From Neptunicoccus cionae (lineage in GTDB: Bacteria > Pseudomonadota > Alphaproteobacteria > Rhodobacterales > Rhodobacteraceae): a stretch of 64,000 bases of DNA. Shown piece after piece: positions 53,750 through 61,307 of this stretch. Numbering within the stretch: the stretch's first letter is position 1; each line of letters opens with the position of its first letter. The notes beneath the pieces were generated by a model, which saw only the letters and a list, made by a program, of their open reading frames with translations, did not search any database and had not been told where the DNA came from. The stretch is from contig NZ_PKOJ01000001.1 in NCBI RefSeq assembly GCF_002860325.1, forward strand, positions 806,001 through 870,000, given 5' to 3'. A program made the position numbers and the translations under genes.

Positions 53750-54676
53750 TTATGCCGCTACGGTTTCAGGGGGAATAGTGTGTGCCAGCCTGCGTTCACG
53801 CAGCCAGACATAGAGTCCGGCTGCCACGATAACAGCGGCACCAAACAGGGTTTGAAGGGTCAGTACCTCGTCAAAGACGATAACTGAGAGGGCGAAGGCA
53901 AAGATGATACGGGAATAGCGGAACGGTGCCACAGCAGAGATATCCCCGATGCGCATGGCCGAGGTGATCGCGAAGTAACCGATCCCCGAGAAAGCGATCA
54001 GGCCGCAGACATAGCCCGAAGTCAGCAGATCCGGCACTTGCCAGGGTGCACCGAATAGCGACAGGATCACTCCGGCAATTACCACAGTGAAGAAGCCCCA
54101 TGTCGAGGCTTGCAGGTTAGGCACATCCTTCGGGATAAATCGCGTGGACAGATCGCGCCCAGCTAGGCCGAACACACCGATAATCGCAAGAAGGGAGCCC
54201 GTGGAGAACAGGGCAGGGTGCGCTTCAGTTGTTTCTGCGAAGGGATTGAGAATGATCAGAACGCCGCTCATCCCCACGAGGATCGCGCTCCAGCGCCGCC
54301 AGCTTACAGATTCCCGCAGGAACAGGGCCGCGCCAAGCGTGACCAGCAGCGGGGTGACTTGCAGGATGGAAGAAGCGGTAGAGAACGGCAGGATGGTAAG
54401 TGCCATCAGAAAACCGCAGGCCGCAACGATTTCCGCTACGCCGCGACTGAGGATCGCCGGATGCAGGATACGCCGAGACAGAACCGGCGTGCCGCTGGCC
54501 TTTGTCAGTAATCCGAACAGCAACGTGCCGCCGATCCCCATTAAAAACATCACCTGAGACGGGGGGAGCGTGACAGAGGACAGTTTGACAAACATATCCG
54601 TCGCAGCAAAGGCCGCCATCGACAGGATCATCATCAGGATTGCGCGCAACGTGTCGCTATGGGGGGCGGAAATCAC
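53750..54676 (-). CDS. DMT superfamily transporter (EamA domains)
   Basis: A 308-residue ten-helix transporter with two EamA repeats: AAFAATDMFVKLSSVTLPPSQVMFLMGIGGTLLFG at the N-terminal repeat and SAVAPFRYSRIIFAFALSVIVFDEVLTLQTLFGAAVIVAAGLYVWLRERR at the end. It starts with GTG at 54676, overlapping the stop of the Fur-type regulator gene by four bases (GTGA). The substrate is unknown; coupling to a metal regulator hints at a link with metal or stress response. Confidence 0.9.
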   Translation of the reverse strand: MISAPHSDTLRAILMMILSMAAFAATDMFVKLSSVTLPPSQVMFLMGIGGTLLFGLLTKASGTPVLSRRILHPAILSRGVAEIVAACGFLMALTILPFSTASSILQVTPLLVTLGAALFLRESVSWRRWSAILVGMSGVLIILNPFAETTEAHPALFSTGSLLAIIGVFGLAGRDLSTRFIPKDVPNLQASTWGFFTVVIAGVILSLFGAPWQVPDLLTSGYVCGLIAFSGIGYFAITSAMRIGDISAVAPFRYSRIIFAFALSVIVFDEVLTLQTLFGAAVIVAAGLYVWLRERRLAHTIPPETVAA

Positions 54677-55107
54677 TTTTTCGACCGCTCTTTCCCAGTA
54701 TCGCGGGGGACGCCGTAAAGTTCCATTTTGTGGCCGCGCAGATCATAGCCGAGCTTGGCTGCAATCCGCTCCTGCAGTTCTTCGATCTCCGGATCTACAA
54801 ACTCTATCACCTCACCGGAATGCAGGTCGATCAGATGGTCGTGGTGGTCCCGTTCTGCATCCTCATAGCGGGCACGTCCATCACCGAATTCCAGCCGCTC
54901 CAGTATGCCCGATTCCTCGAACAGTTTTACGGTGCGGTAAACGGTTGCGATAGAAATCCCGCCATCCACAGCAGAGGCGCGGGCATAGAGTTCTTCCACA
55001 TCGGGATGGTCTTCGCTGTTTTGCAAGACACGGGCAATCACACGGCGCTGCTCCGTCATGCGCAGGCCTGCAGCCTCGCAACGCTGAATGATTGTGGGTG
55101 GTGTCAT
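54673..55107 (-). CDS. Fur family metal-responsive regulator (Mur/Fur type)
   Basis: A 144-residue Fur protein. The HTH lies in GLRMTEQRRVIARVLQNSEDHPDVEELYARASAVDGGISIATVYRTVKLFEESGILERLEF; the metal site follows in RARYEDAERDHHDHLIDLHSGEVIEFVDPEIEELQERIAAKLGY. In alphaproteobacteria this form is often Mur, a manganese-sensing regulator. The divergent gene is mntP, a manganese exporter, which supports that. The ATG at 55107 follows AGAGGGA; a frame to 55146 was not chosen. It is coupled to the downstream DMT transporter. Confidence 0.92.
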   Translation of the reverse strand: MTPPTIIQRCEAAGLRMTEQRRVIARVLQNSEDHPDVEELYARASAVDGGISIATVYRTVKLFEESGILERLEFGDGRARYEDAERDHHDHLIDLHSGEVIEFVDPEIEELQERIAAKLGYDLRGHKMELYGVPRDTGKERSKK

Positions 55108-55325
55108 GGCCGAGTCCCTCTTGTTGTGTGGCGTTTTAGCGGCCATGGCGTTTGGTGCAACCCTGTTAACGTTCGCAGCAGCTTAAAAAAGGGCGGGTTT
55201 CGCACATCCGGCGAAAGCCGGACAGGCCAGATGTAGTTGCGTTTCATTCTCATATGCAATTGATATTGTTGACAAAAAAATAGAATCCCTCCATTGGGGC
55301 TGCCTGAGCCAATTCGGAGCTATCC

Positions 55326-55892
55326 ATGACACCTTTTGCACTGGGATTACTGGCTGTCGGCCTTTCGATAGATGCTTTTGTGGTTTCGCTCGGACAGGGG
55401 GCTGCTGCGAACCGGCGCGGTTTCGCTGCGGCTGTGCAGACAGGCATGATCTTCGGGCTGGTGGAAATGGCGACACCGTTGATCGGTTGGGTCATAGGAT
55501 TGGCGGCGGTCAGCTATGTCGCGGCGATCGATCACTGGGTTGCCTTCGTGCTGCTGGGTGGTGTTGGCGCGCGTATGGCTTTCCAGTCGTGGTATCCGAC
55601 TGCTTGCGATGGTTCGGTAACGGATTTGCCGCGCAGCCGCGGGGCAGTGGTGCTGTCTGCGATTGGCACGTCACTGGATGCAATGGTGGTCGGGATTACG
55701 CTTGCGCTGTTGAACGTCAATATTGTGCTGGTCGCCATTGCAATCGGTCTTACAACGACTGTTGCATCAACAGCAGGTGTTATGCTGGGCCATTTACTGG
55801 GGAAACGGTTCGGCCGCGCCGCCGGCACCTGTGCCGGCGTGGCGCTAATCCTTATGGGCGCGTCTATTCTTGTGTCGCATATCGCTGCCTGA
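55326..55892 (+). CDS. mntP: Manganese efflux pump MntP
   Basis: A 188-residue six-helix membrane protein of the MntP family, which exports Mn2+. The two half-repeats each carry the conserved acidic motif: GLSIDAFVVSLGQG near residue 12 and GTSLDAMVVGITLA near 116. It is divergent from the Fur/Mur gene across 218 AT-rich bases (55108-55325). I looked there for a yybP-ykoY manganese riboswitch and did not find a convincing one. Confidence 0.93.
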   Translation: MTPFALGLLAVGLSIDAFVVSLGQGAAANRRGFAAAVQTGMIFGLVEMATPLIGWVIGLAAVSYVAAIDHWVAFVLLGGVGARMAFQSWYPTACDGSVTDLPRSRGAVVLSAIGTSLDAMVVGITLALLNVNIVLVAIAIGLTTTVASTAGVMLGHLLGKRFGRAAGTCAGVALILMGASILVSHIAA

Positions 55893-55904
55893 CAGCGCTC
55901 CGGT

Positions 55905-57155
55905 TTACAGAAGCTCCGGTGTGCGGCCCAGACGACGGGCCAATGGTGCGATTGTCAGGCCTTGAATGATGATACTAAACAGCACCACCATATATGTCAT
56001 CGACAGCAGCAGCGGCTTCCATTCCGTATCCGGTAGTGTCAGCACCAACGCCACGGAAATCCCGCCTTTCAGTCCGCCCCATGTCATAATCGGGATCACA
56101 TCGCGGGGGAAGGTCTTGAACGGTTTAAGCATCAGGACCGGTACGGAGACAGCCACCAGCCGCGCAACCAGAGCGACACAAATGGCAAGCAAACCGGCCC
56201 AGAGCGCATCCATATTGAACGCAACAGCAAAGACCTCGACACCGATCAGAAGGAACAGGATTGCGTTCAGGATTTCGTCGATCAAGGACCAGAAGGCATC
56301 GAGATACTTGCGGGTCTCTTCGCTCATTCCGTATTTGACGCCGACATCCCCGATAAACAGCCCGGCGACAACTGCGAAAATCGGGCCGGAGAGATGGAAG
56401 TAGGTTGCCAGTTGATAGCCGCCAAAGGCCAACCCGAGAGAGAGCAGAACCTCCAACGGGTAATCGTCAATCCGGCGCATCACTGCAAAGGTCAGATAGC
56501 CGAGTATGCCGCCAAGTGCTGCACCGCCAAAGGCTTCCTGCCCAAACAGCATGAAGGCTCCGGTGAAGCTGGCCGCATGGGTGTCATGGCCGCTTGGAAA
56601 GGCCAGACCGACAAGGATCAGAAAAACCACATAAGCCACACCATCGTTGAACAGGCTTTCTCCGGCGATTTTGGTTTCCAGTTCCTTACGCAGGTTGGCG
56701 GCGCGCAACACGCCCAAAACCGCCACCGGATCAGTGGGGGAAATCAGCGCGCCAAACACCAGCGCGATCATCAAAGGCACCCCGAGCGCCAACGTAACGG
56801 CTCCTCCGACAATCGCTGTGGACAGGCCGACGCCGATGGTTGCCATCAACACAACCACCCAAGCCTGCTGCCGCAAGTCGCCGATCTTGACATGAAGCGC
56901 GCCAGCAAAGAGCAGCAGACCCAGCATGCCCTCAAGCAGCGCTGTGGAAAACTCCAGATCGATCACAAAGCTGCGCACCGTGTCGCGGATTTCCAGCGCA
57001 GGATAGATCGCGTCCACTCCCATAATCGCAAGAGACGCCAGCAGGGCGACGATCATGATGCCAATGGCCGACGGAAGTTTGAAGAACAGATAGTTTATGG
57101 CGCCGAACACCCCTGCAAGGACGATCAGCAAGGATGCAATCTGAAGTTCGTTCAT
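55905..57155 (-). CDS. Sodium:proton antiporter (CPA1 family)
   Basis: A 416-residue membrane antiporter with about twelve hydrophobic segments. CPA1 motifs: FGALISPTDPVAVLGVLRAANL near residue 135 and ESLFNDGVAYVVFLILVGLA near 165 with the transport acidic residue; WGGLKGGISVALVLTLP near 360 is also typical. It would exchange Na+ (or K+) for H+ in pH and salt balance. The ATG at 57155 is chosen because conserved sequence starts there; a frame to 57239 adds 28 polar residues. The sRNA array lies directly upstream on the same strand. Confidence 0.92.
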   Translation of the reverse strand: MNELQIASLLIVLAGVFGAINYLFFKLPSAIGIMIVALLASLAIMGVDAIYPALEIRDTVRSFVIDLEFSTALLEGMLGLLLFAGALHVKIGDLRQQAWVVVLMATIGVGLSTAIVGGAVTLALGVPLMIALVFGALISPTDPVAVLGVLRAANLRKELETKIAGESLFNDGVAYVVFLILVGLAFPSGHDTHAASFTGAFMLFGQEAFGGAALGGILGYLTFAVMRRIDDYPLEVLLSLGLAFGGYQLATYFHLSGPIFAVVAGLFIGDVGVKYGMSEETRKYLDAFWSLIDEILNAILFLLIGVEVFAVAFNMDALWAGLLAICVALVARLVAVSVPVLMLKPFKTFPRDVIPIMTWGGLKGGISVALVLTLPDTEWKPLLLSMTYMVVLFSIIIQGLTIAPLARRLGRTPELL

Positions 57156-57260
57156 GGCGCCTGTTCCCGTTGTTTGTGTGAATGCATGTAGCATCGCTGG
57201 TGCGCTGGCGAAAGATATTAACGCAACGGTCCGGGACAACGAAAAAAGAAGGTGGGAGGT

Positions 57261-57337
57261 GACGCCGGCCCCTCTGGGAGGAGGATAGAGGGACCGGCAT
57301 CTTTACCAAACGGGATCTGGGAGGAACGACCGCCGGG
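57261..57337 (-). ncRNA. CcsR-like (cuckoo) sRNA, copy 6 (last)
   Basis: Identical to copies 3-5. It is followed on the transcript by CACCUCCCACC and a U-rich stretch, so its main hairpin may double as the terminator of the operon. Confidence 0.78.
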
Positions 57338-57354
57338 TATTCGGTTGTATTTTT

Positions 57355-57431
57355 GACGCCGGCCCCTCTGGGAGGAGGATAGAGGGACCGGCATCTTTAC
57401 CAAACGGGATCTGGGAGGAACGACCGCCGGG
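57355..57431 (-). ncRNA. CcsR-like (cuckoo) sRNA, copy 5
   Basis: Identical to copies 3 and 4. Confidence 0.8.
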
Positions 57432-57448
57432 TATTCGGTTGTATTTTT

Positions 57449-57525
57449 GACGCCGGCCCCTCTGGGAGGAGGATAGAGGGACCGGCATCTTTACCAAACG
57501 GGATCTGGGAGGAACGACCGCCGGG
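57449..57525 (-). ncRNA. CcsR-like (cuckoo) sRNA, copy 4
   Basis: Identical to copy 3 over the full 94-base unit. Confidence 0.8.
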
Positions 57526-57542
57526 TATTCGGTTGTATTTTT

Positions 57543-57619
57543 GACGCCGGCCCCTCTGGGAGGAGGATAGAGGGACCGGCATCTTTACCAAACGGGATCT
57601 GGGAGGAACGACCGCCGGG
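57543..57619 (-). ncRNA. CcsR-like (cuckoo) sRNA, copy 3
   Basis: Consensus copy. The main stem is 12 bp, GCCGGUCCCUCU with AGAGGGGCCGGC including one U-G wobble, around the loop AUCCUCCUCCC. The second, weaker hairpin pairs GGUC with GAUC around GUUCCUCCCA. Confidence 0.8.
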
Positions 57620-57636
57620 TATTCGGTTGTATTTTT

Positions 57637-57713
57637 GACGCCGGCCCCTCTGGGAGGAGGATAGAGGGACCGGCATCTTTACCTAACGGGATCTGGGAGG
57701 AACGACCGCCGGG
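57637..57713 (-). ncRNA. CcsR-like (cuckoo) sRNA, copy 2
   Basis: Same two hairpins as the consensus copy. One substitution lies in the linker (TTAGG in place of TTTGG on the transcribed strand), and the following spacer is one base shorter. Confidence 0.78.
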
Positions 57714-57729
57714 TATTCGGTTGTATTTT

Positions 57730-57800
57730 GACGCCGGCCCCTCTGGGAGGAGGATAGAGGGACCGGTGTCTTTACGAAACGGGATCTGGGAGGAACGACC
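57730..57800 (-). ncRNA. CcsR-like (cuckoo) sRNA, copy 1 (promoter-proximal)
   Basis: First copy on the transcript, 30 bases after the second DUF1127 stop codon. Both CCUCCC-type loops are present. It differs from the rest in the linker (CGTTTCGTAAAGACACC side), which removes the lowest base pair of the main stem. Confidence 0.75.
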
Positions 57801-57830
57801 GTTTTGTATCATGCACCTGAAAGGCAGGTA

Positions 57831-58079
57831 TTAGTTCTCTTCTACAACCAACTGGTGTGCGTAGGCTGGAATGTCAGCGCGTTTCACGCCGATTTGTTCC
57901 AGTTGCTCGTTGCTCATGCCTTGAAGGGCAGAGATCATCCGGGCAGTTTGTACGCTTTGCAGGGACGCGGATGCCCGCGCTTTCAGAACGCTGAAACCGG
58001 AAGCGATTGCTTCAAAGGCGCGTGTCCGTACGGCTGCAAGGCCGGATTCAGAGATGTTTTCGTATGTGATCGTTTTCAT
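57831..58079 (-). CDS. DUF1127 family small protein (second gene of the sRNA operon)
   Basis: An 82-residue protein. Its C-terminal half has the DUF1127 pattern QTARMISALQGMSNEQLEQIGVKRADIPAYAHQLV; the N-terminal half (MKTITYENISESGLAAVRTRAFEAIASGF) is helical. In R. sphaeroides the DUF1127 protein CcaF1 is an RNA-binding protein that helps mature the CcsR RNAs made on the same transcript. Position directly ahead of the array makes this the closest positional counterpart. It starts four bases after the first DUF1127 stop. Confidence 0.85.
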   Translation of the reverse strand: MKTITYENISESGLAAVRTRAFEAIASGFSVLKARASASLQSVQTARMISALQGMSNEQLEQIGVKRADIPAYAHQLVVEEN

Positions 58080-58083
58080 TGTT

Positions 58084-58314
58084 TTATACCATTTCTGCCG
58101 CTTCGCGAGCGACCCGTCTGATGTCACCACGGGAAAACCCGAGGTCTGCGAGATCGCGGGCAGAGAGGCCTGCAAGCTCGGCAAAAGTTGTTGCGTACGC
58201 CTGACGTTTGCGGCGGTACGTGTTCCAGCTCTCGGCGGTTTTTTGAAACGCAGAGGCGAACTTAATTTTCAGGTCGCCGAGTGCTGTGCCATTGTGTGTG
58301 CTAGAGATCGACAT
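58084..58314 (-). CDS. DUF1127 family small protein (first gene of the sRNA operon)
   Basis: A 76-residue basic protein, with the classic DUF1127 ending YRRKRQAYATTFAELAGLSARDLADLGFSRGDIRRVAREAA. The Arg-rich helices suit RNA binding. AAGGAAAG precedes the ATG at 58314; the frame to 58398 has no ribosome site. It is the first gene of the unit that runs through the second DUF1127 gene into the six sRNA copies. Confidence 0.88.
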   Translation of the reverse strand: MSISSTHNGTALGDLKIKFASAFQKTAESWNTYRRKRQAYATTFAELAGLSARDLADLGFSRGDIRRVAREAAEMV

Positions 58315-58682
58315 TTCGACTTTCCTTCGTTTTGCTGCAGCGCAGAATTTCTTGCTGCAATGCAACAATATGAATTCCCCCACTTGGATACAACGCATCT
58401 CTGCGCAAAGGGGGTATGCACAAATGGAAAGGCACTTTTCCTTGAAAATAAGGCTGTTGGACTATGATTGCGCCGCCACGGTGCAAACCTGAACTGCTCT
58501 GCCAGTTATTTGCGCAAGGTTTGCACGAAGGGCCTGGGGTTTTGTGATCACAGTAAGTGACGGGACGTTTTCACCCGTAACGGGCTCTTGAAAAAGATTC
58601 GTGTCCTTTGCGAATTGCCAAGCGACTCAGAGCGTGATGAGGTGCCTCCTGACGCGAGGGATTTATCGCGGGGAGGGTTCAC
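58315..58682. other. Intergenic region between the divergent DUF1127 operon and a DMT transporter gene
   Basis: 368 bases with no credible gene. The half next to the DUF1127 genes is AT-rich with repeated TGCTGCA/TTGCTGCAATGCAA words and a candidate promoter (58367-58393). The half near 58550-58680 leads to the GTG start at 58683 and shows GGGAGG as ribosome site. Confidence 0.6.
58367..58393 (-). promoter_or_regulatory. Candidate promoter of the DUF1127-sRNA operon
   Basis: On the minus strand TTGTAT (58393-58388), 15 bases, then CATATT (58372-58367), 53 bases before the first start codon. TTG-N-CATAT spacing is near what RpoH-type sigma factors use in this group, where the R. sphaeroides locus is RpoH-dependent. 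The match is weak. Confidence 0.35.
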
Positions 58683-59576
58683 GTGGAAAAGAAAGATCGT
58701 GTCGATGCACTCGGCGCCAGCCTGCTGGTCGGCGTCTCGCTGTTGCTCGGGCTCAATCAGGTGCTGGTCAAGATCGTTGCGCAAGGAATGCACCCCGCGC
58801 TGCAGGCCGGATTGCGCAGCGCAATGGCGGTGCTTCCGGTCCTTATACTCGCATTGTTGCTGCGCCGCAGGCTTAGCCTTCGGGATGGAAGCTTTGGTTG
58901 GGGGATATTCACCGGTATTCTGTTCGCACTGGAATTCCTGATGCTGTTCCTTGCGCTGGACTATTCCTCTGTCGCGCGGGTGTCCGTTCTCTTTTACACC
59001 ATGCCGGTCTGGATGACCCTCGGCGCCCATTTCATGATCCGCGAAGAAAGCCTGACCCGCAACAAGGTCATCGGGCTTGTGGTGGCGGTCAGCGGTGTGG
59101 TTGTGGCAATGTGGGGACGTGAAGGCGGCGAGAACGAGCTGCTCGGTGATATATTCTGCATTGCAGGGGCGATGATCTGGGCCTGTATCGGGATTGTTGC
59201 CCGCGTCACCCCGCTCAACCGCTCTGTGCCAGAGATGCAGCTGCTCTACCAGCTTGTGGTTTCGGCCATTGTATTGATCCCTGCCGCCTTCCTGATCGGG
59301 GACCAGATCCGTGACCTGCAACCGCTTCACTGGGGCGTGCTGGCATTCCAGTCGGTTGTAGTGGTGGGATTCGGCTTTTCCACATGGTTCTGGGTGCTGT
59401 CGAAATACCCCGCGTCTGAAATGGCCAGTTTCGGTTTTCTCGCGCCGCTCTTTGGCGTTTTGCTGGGATGGTTGATGCTGGGAGAAACGATCACGATCTG
59501 GATCGTGGCCGCTCTTGTTCTGGTGAGCGCGGGAATTGTGTTGATCAACCATAAACCGCGCAAACAGTCGTTCTGA
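58683..59576 (+). CDS. DMT superfamily transporter (EamA domains)
   Basis: A 297-residue ten-helix transporter with two EamA repeats: SLLLGLNQVLVKIVAQGMHPALQAGLRSAMAV in the first and YPASEMASFGFLAPLFGVLLGWLMLGETITIWIVAALVLVSAGIVLINHKPR in the second. The start is GTG at 58683 after GGGAGG. The substrate is unknown. It is divergent from the DUF1127-sRNA operon and is the third EamA protein in the window; it is not closely alike to the other two. Confidence 0.9.
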   Translation: MEKKDRVDALGASLLVGVSLLLGLNQVLVKIVAQGMHPALQAGLRSAMAVLPVLILALLLRRRLSLRDGSFGWGIFTGILFALEFLMLFLALDYSSVARVSVLFYTMPVWMTLGAHFMIREESLTRNKVIGLVVAVSGVVVAMWGREGGENELLGDIFCIAGAMIWACIGIVARVTPLNRSVPEMQLLYQLVVSAIVLIPAAFLIGDQIRDLQPLHWGVLAFQSVVVVGFGFSTWFWVLSKYPASEMASFGFLAPLFGVLLGWLMLGETITIWIVAALVLVSAGIVLINHKPRKQSF

Positions 59577-59604
59577 GCAGGCGCTCCCTGCTCAGAACCT
59601 GTAA

Positions 59605-60534
59605 TCAGAGCGTGCCGATCCGTTCGACAAGCAGTTCAAAAAAACCGTCGGCGTCTACATCTTTTACGTAGTTCACATTTGCCGGACGGTCGGTTACCCG
59701 CCACCAGTCCGCAACAATAGCCCCGAGGGTCAGTTTAGAAATGGTTTCCACCTCGACATTGATCAGGCGGCTGTGAAACAGATCAGGGCGCAGAAGATAG
59801 GCGATCACGCATGGATCATGCAGCGGTGCACCGTCTGAGCCGTATTTCTCCTTGTCGTAACGCTCGAAGAAATCTGTCAGCTCCGCCACGACAGGGCCGG
59901 CGCGGTTGGGCAAGGCGCGAAAGGCTGCAACGCGCGGCGCGGTCGTTAACGCCTGATGAGTGCAGTCAAGCGGCAGCATTGTAACCGGAACGCCGGAGCG
60001 CAGTACAATATCGGCCGCGGTCGGGTCCACATAGATGTTGAATTCTGCAGCAGGCGTGATGTTGCCCCCTTCAAAGAAGCCGCCCCCCATCAAAACGATC
60101 TCGCGGATGTTGTCTTTGATCTCGGGCGCCTGCGTCAGGGCGGCTGCGATATTTGTCAGCGGTCCCAGCGGACAGAGCGTGACCTCTTTTGTGCCCCGCA
60201 AGGTATCGATGATGAAATCCACCCCGTGTTTGTCCTGCAAGGGGATCTGGGGCTCGGGCAGGGTCGGCCCGTCCAGCCCTGTGCGCCCGTGGACATGCTC
60301 GGCAGTGACCAGCGGACGGTCCAGCGGTGCATCGCAACCTGCAAACACCGGAATATCGGGTCGTCCGGCCAGTTCCACGATTTTGCGTGTATTGAGTTCG
60401 GTCAGCGCAAGAGGAACATTCCCTGCCACTGCTGTGATCCCCAGAACTTCCAGCTCGGGACTGGCGAGCGCGAGCAGGATGGCAACCGCATCATCCTGTC
60501 CCGGGTCTGTGTCAATTATGATTTTACGTGTCAT
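59605..60534 (-). CDS. Inosine-uridine-type nucleoside hydrolase
   Basis: A 309-residue nucleoside N-ribohydrolase. The calcium-binding N terminus IIIDTDPGQDDAVAILLALASPELEVLGITAVAGN is classic; AGCDAPLDRP near residue 62, LCPLGPLTNIAAAL near 120, EIVLMGGGF near 145 and AEFNIYVDPTAAD near 165 follow, with DPCVIAYLL near 237 giving the last metal ligand. It splits nucleosides into base and ribose for salvage. It is a single gene. Confidence 0.95.
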   Translation of the reverse strand: MTRKIIIDTDPGQDDAVAILLALASPELEVLGITAVAGNVPLALTELNTRKIVELAGRPDIPVFAGCDAPLDRPLVTAEHVHGRTGLDGPTLPEPQIPLQDKHGVDFIIDTLRGTKEVTLCPLGPLTNIAAALTQAPEIKDNIREIVLMGGGFFEGGNITPAAEFNIYVDPTAADIVLRSGVPVTMLPLDCTHQALTTAPRVAAFRALPNRAGPVVAELTDFFERYDKEKYGSDGAPLHDPCVIAYLLRPDLFHSRLINVEVETISKLTLGAIVADWWRVTDRPANVNYVKDVDADGFFELLVERIGTL

Positions 60535-60566
60535 GCCATAGCTTTAGAGCAGCCACCCGAAAAGAA

Positions 60567-60633
60567 AAAGCGCCCCTTTACGAAAAACGATACAGTTAGG
60601 AAATCCCTCGTCGATTTCGCGGCAGGGCGCTTT
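60567..60633 (-). terminator. Probable terminator after the His-rich secreted protein gene
   Basis: AAAGCGCCC and GGGCGCTTT form a 9-bp stem across a 49-base interior; on the minus strand TTTTTCTTTT follows. The long loop lowers confidence. Confidence 0.45.
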
Positions 60634-60648
60634 CAGGCGTGCTGGCGA

Positions 60649-61242
60649 TCAAGGATTATGGGCGTTTTGACCCAATGCCAGCATCAGGTGATGGGCGCGA
60701 TGGTGATCCTGACTTGCCATCAGCCCGAAGAAGCCGAGCCCTTTGATCCGTGCAATGGTAGCGGGATGATCGGCTGTCACGCGCAATTCGATACCATCAT
60801 TCCCTTGATCCACCGTGATCGACCATCGGTCGTCTCGGGCAAGCTCTGCCGCGTGGGCGGGCACCATGCGCCGGAGCGCGGCGATCGTTTCTGCATTACC
60901 CGTTGCAGAGGCGTGAATCCCATCCTCCAAACTGGTTTCTGTAACAATGGCTTCAGAGATCAACCGGTCCATATCGACCAAATGTGCCCTGACGCCTGCC
61001 AGATCAACTTTGGACCAGTCGGTATCCGGATCAGACTCCAGAACGCGCACAATCTCAGAGAGAGCTGCAAAGGCGCCCTGTCCGGGCTCGGATAATTGTG
61101 TGCGGGTGTTGGGGCTGCTGTCTGTACTCAAAGAATGGTTCATATCACCGGTATGACCGGAATGATCTGTCTGCGCCAAAGTGAATGTAGCGCCGCCGAC
61201 CCACGCAATTGTTGCAAGTATCATTTTCATCCGCATGTTCAC
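60649..61242 (-). CDS. Secreted His-rich protein of unknown function
   Basis: A 197-residue exported protein with a signal peptide (residues 1-23, ending FTLAQ). A His/Asp/Ser-rich stretch, TDHSGHTGDMNHS, comes next and could bind metal. The middle is helical (GAFAALSEIVRVLESDPDTDWSKVDLAGVRAHLVDMDRLI) and the end has a conserved-looking RIKGLGFFGLMASQDHHRAHHLMLA. I do not recognise the family. It is divergent from a Crp/Fnr-type regulator 64 bases away, which probably controls it. Confidence 0.75.
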   Translation of the reverse strand: MNMRMKMILATIAWVGGATFTLAQTDHSGHTGDMNHSLSTDSSPNTRTQLSEPGQGAFAALSEIVRVLESDPDTDWSKVDLAGVRAHLVDMDRLISEAIVTETSLEDGIHASATGNAETIAALRRMVPAHAAELARDDRWSITVDQGNDGIELRVTADHPATIARIKGLGFFGLMASQDHHRAHHLMLALGQNAHNP

Positions 61243-61295
61243 TTTCCTCGCGTAGTTGCCCCAGCAGTCTATCCGAACTGCGTGAATTACCTGTA

Positions 61296-61307
61296 TGATC
61301 TATATCA
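61296..61307. promoter_or_regulatory. FNR/CRP-type box overlapping the regulator start codon
   Basis: TGAT-CTAT-ATCA, the core of an FNR-like site (TTGAT-N4-ATCAA). Its last base is the A of the ATG at 61307. It would suit autoregulation, and lies 54 bases from the divergent secreted-protein gene. Confidence 0.55.

Larger units (their letters stand above)
57261..57800 (-). repeat. Six-copy tandem array of a 94-bp unit (CcsR/cuckoo-type sRNA array)
   Basis: Unit starts are at 57261, 57355, 57449, 57543, 57637 and 57730, so the period is 94 with one step of 93. Copies at 57261 to 57543 are identical; the 57637 copy has one substitution and one T fewer; the 57730 copy, nearest the DUF1127 genes, differs most. 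On the minus strand each unit has a strong hairpin with AUCCUCCUCCC in the loop and a weaker one with GUUCCUCCCA. This motif, the tandem form and the DUF1127 gene ahead match the CcsR1-4 locus of Rhodobacter sphaeroides. The array ends (57250-57242) in CACCTCCCACC then a T-rich run, probably the terminator. Confidence 0.9.

Noticed and set aside
55108-55325. yybP-ykoY manganese riboswitch before mntP
   Set aside because: No convincing conserved loop or paired P1 was seen; regulator control by the Fur/Mur protein is simpler.
57261-57800. CRISPR array
   Set aside because: Whole 94-bp units repeat with no unique spacers, and there are no cas genes.
57218-57812. Repeated short open frames across the tandem array, coding for the same peptide in each copy
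   Set aside because: They come from the repeat period and lack ribosome sites; the hairpins and CCUCCUCCC loops show the units are RNA, not protein.
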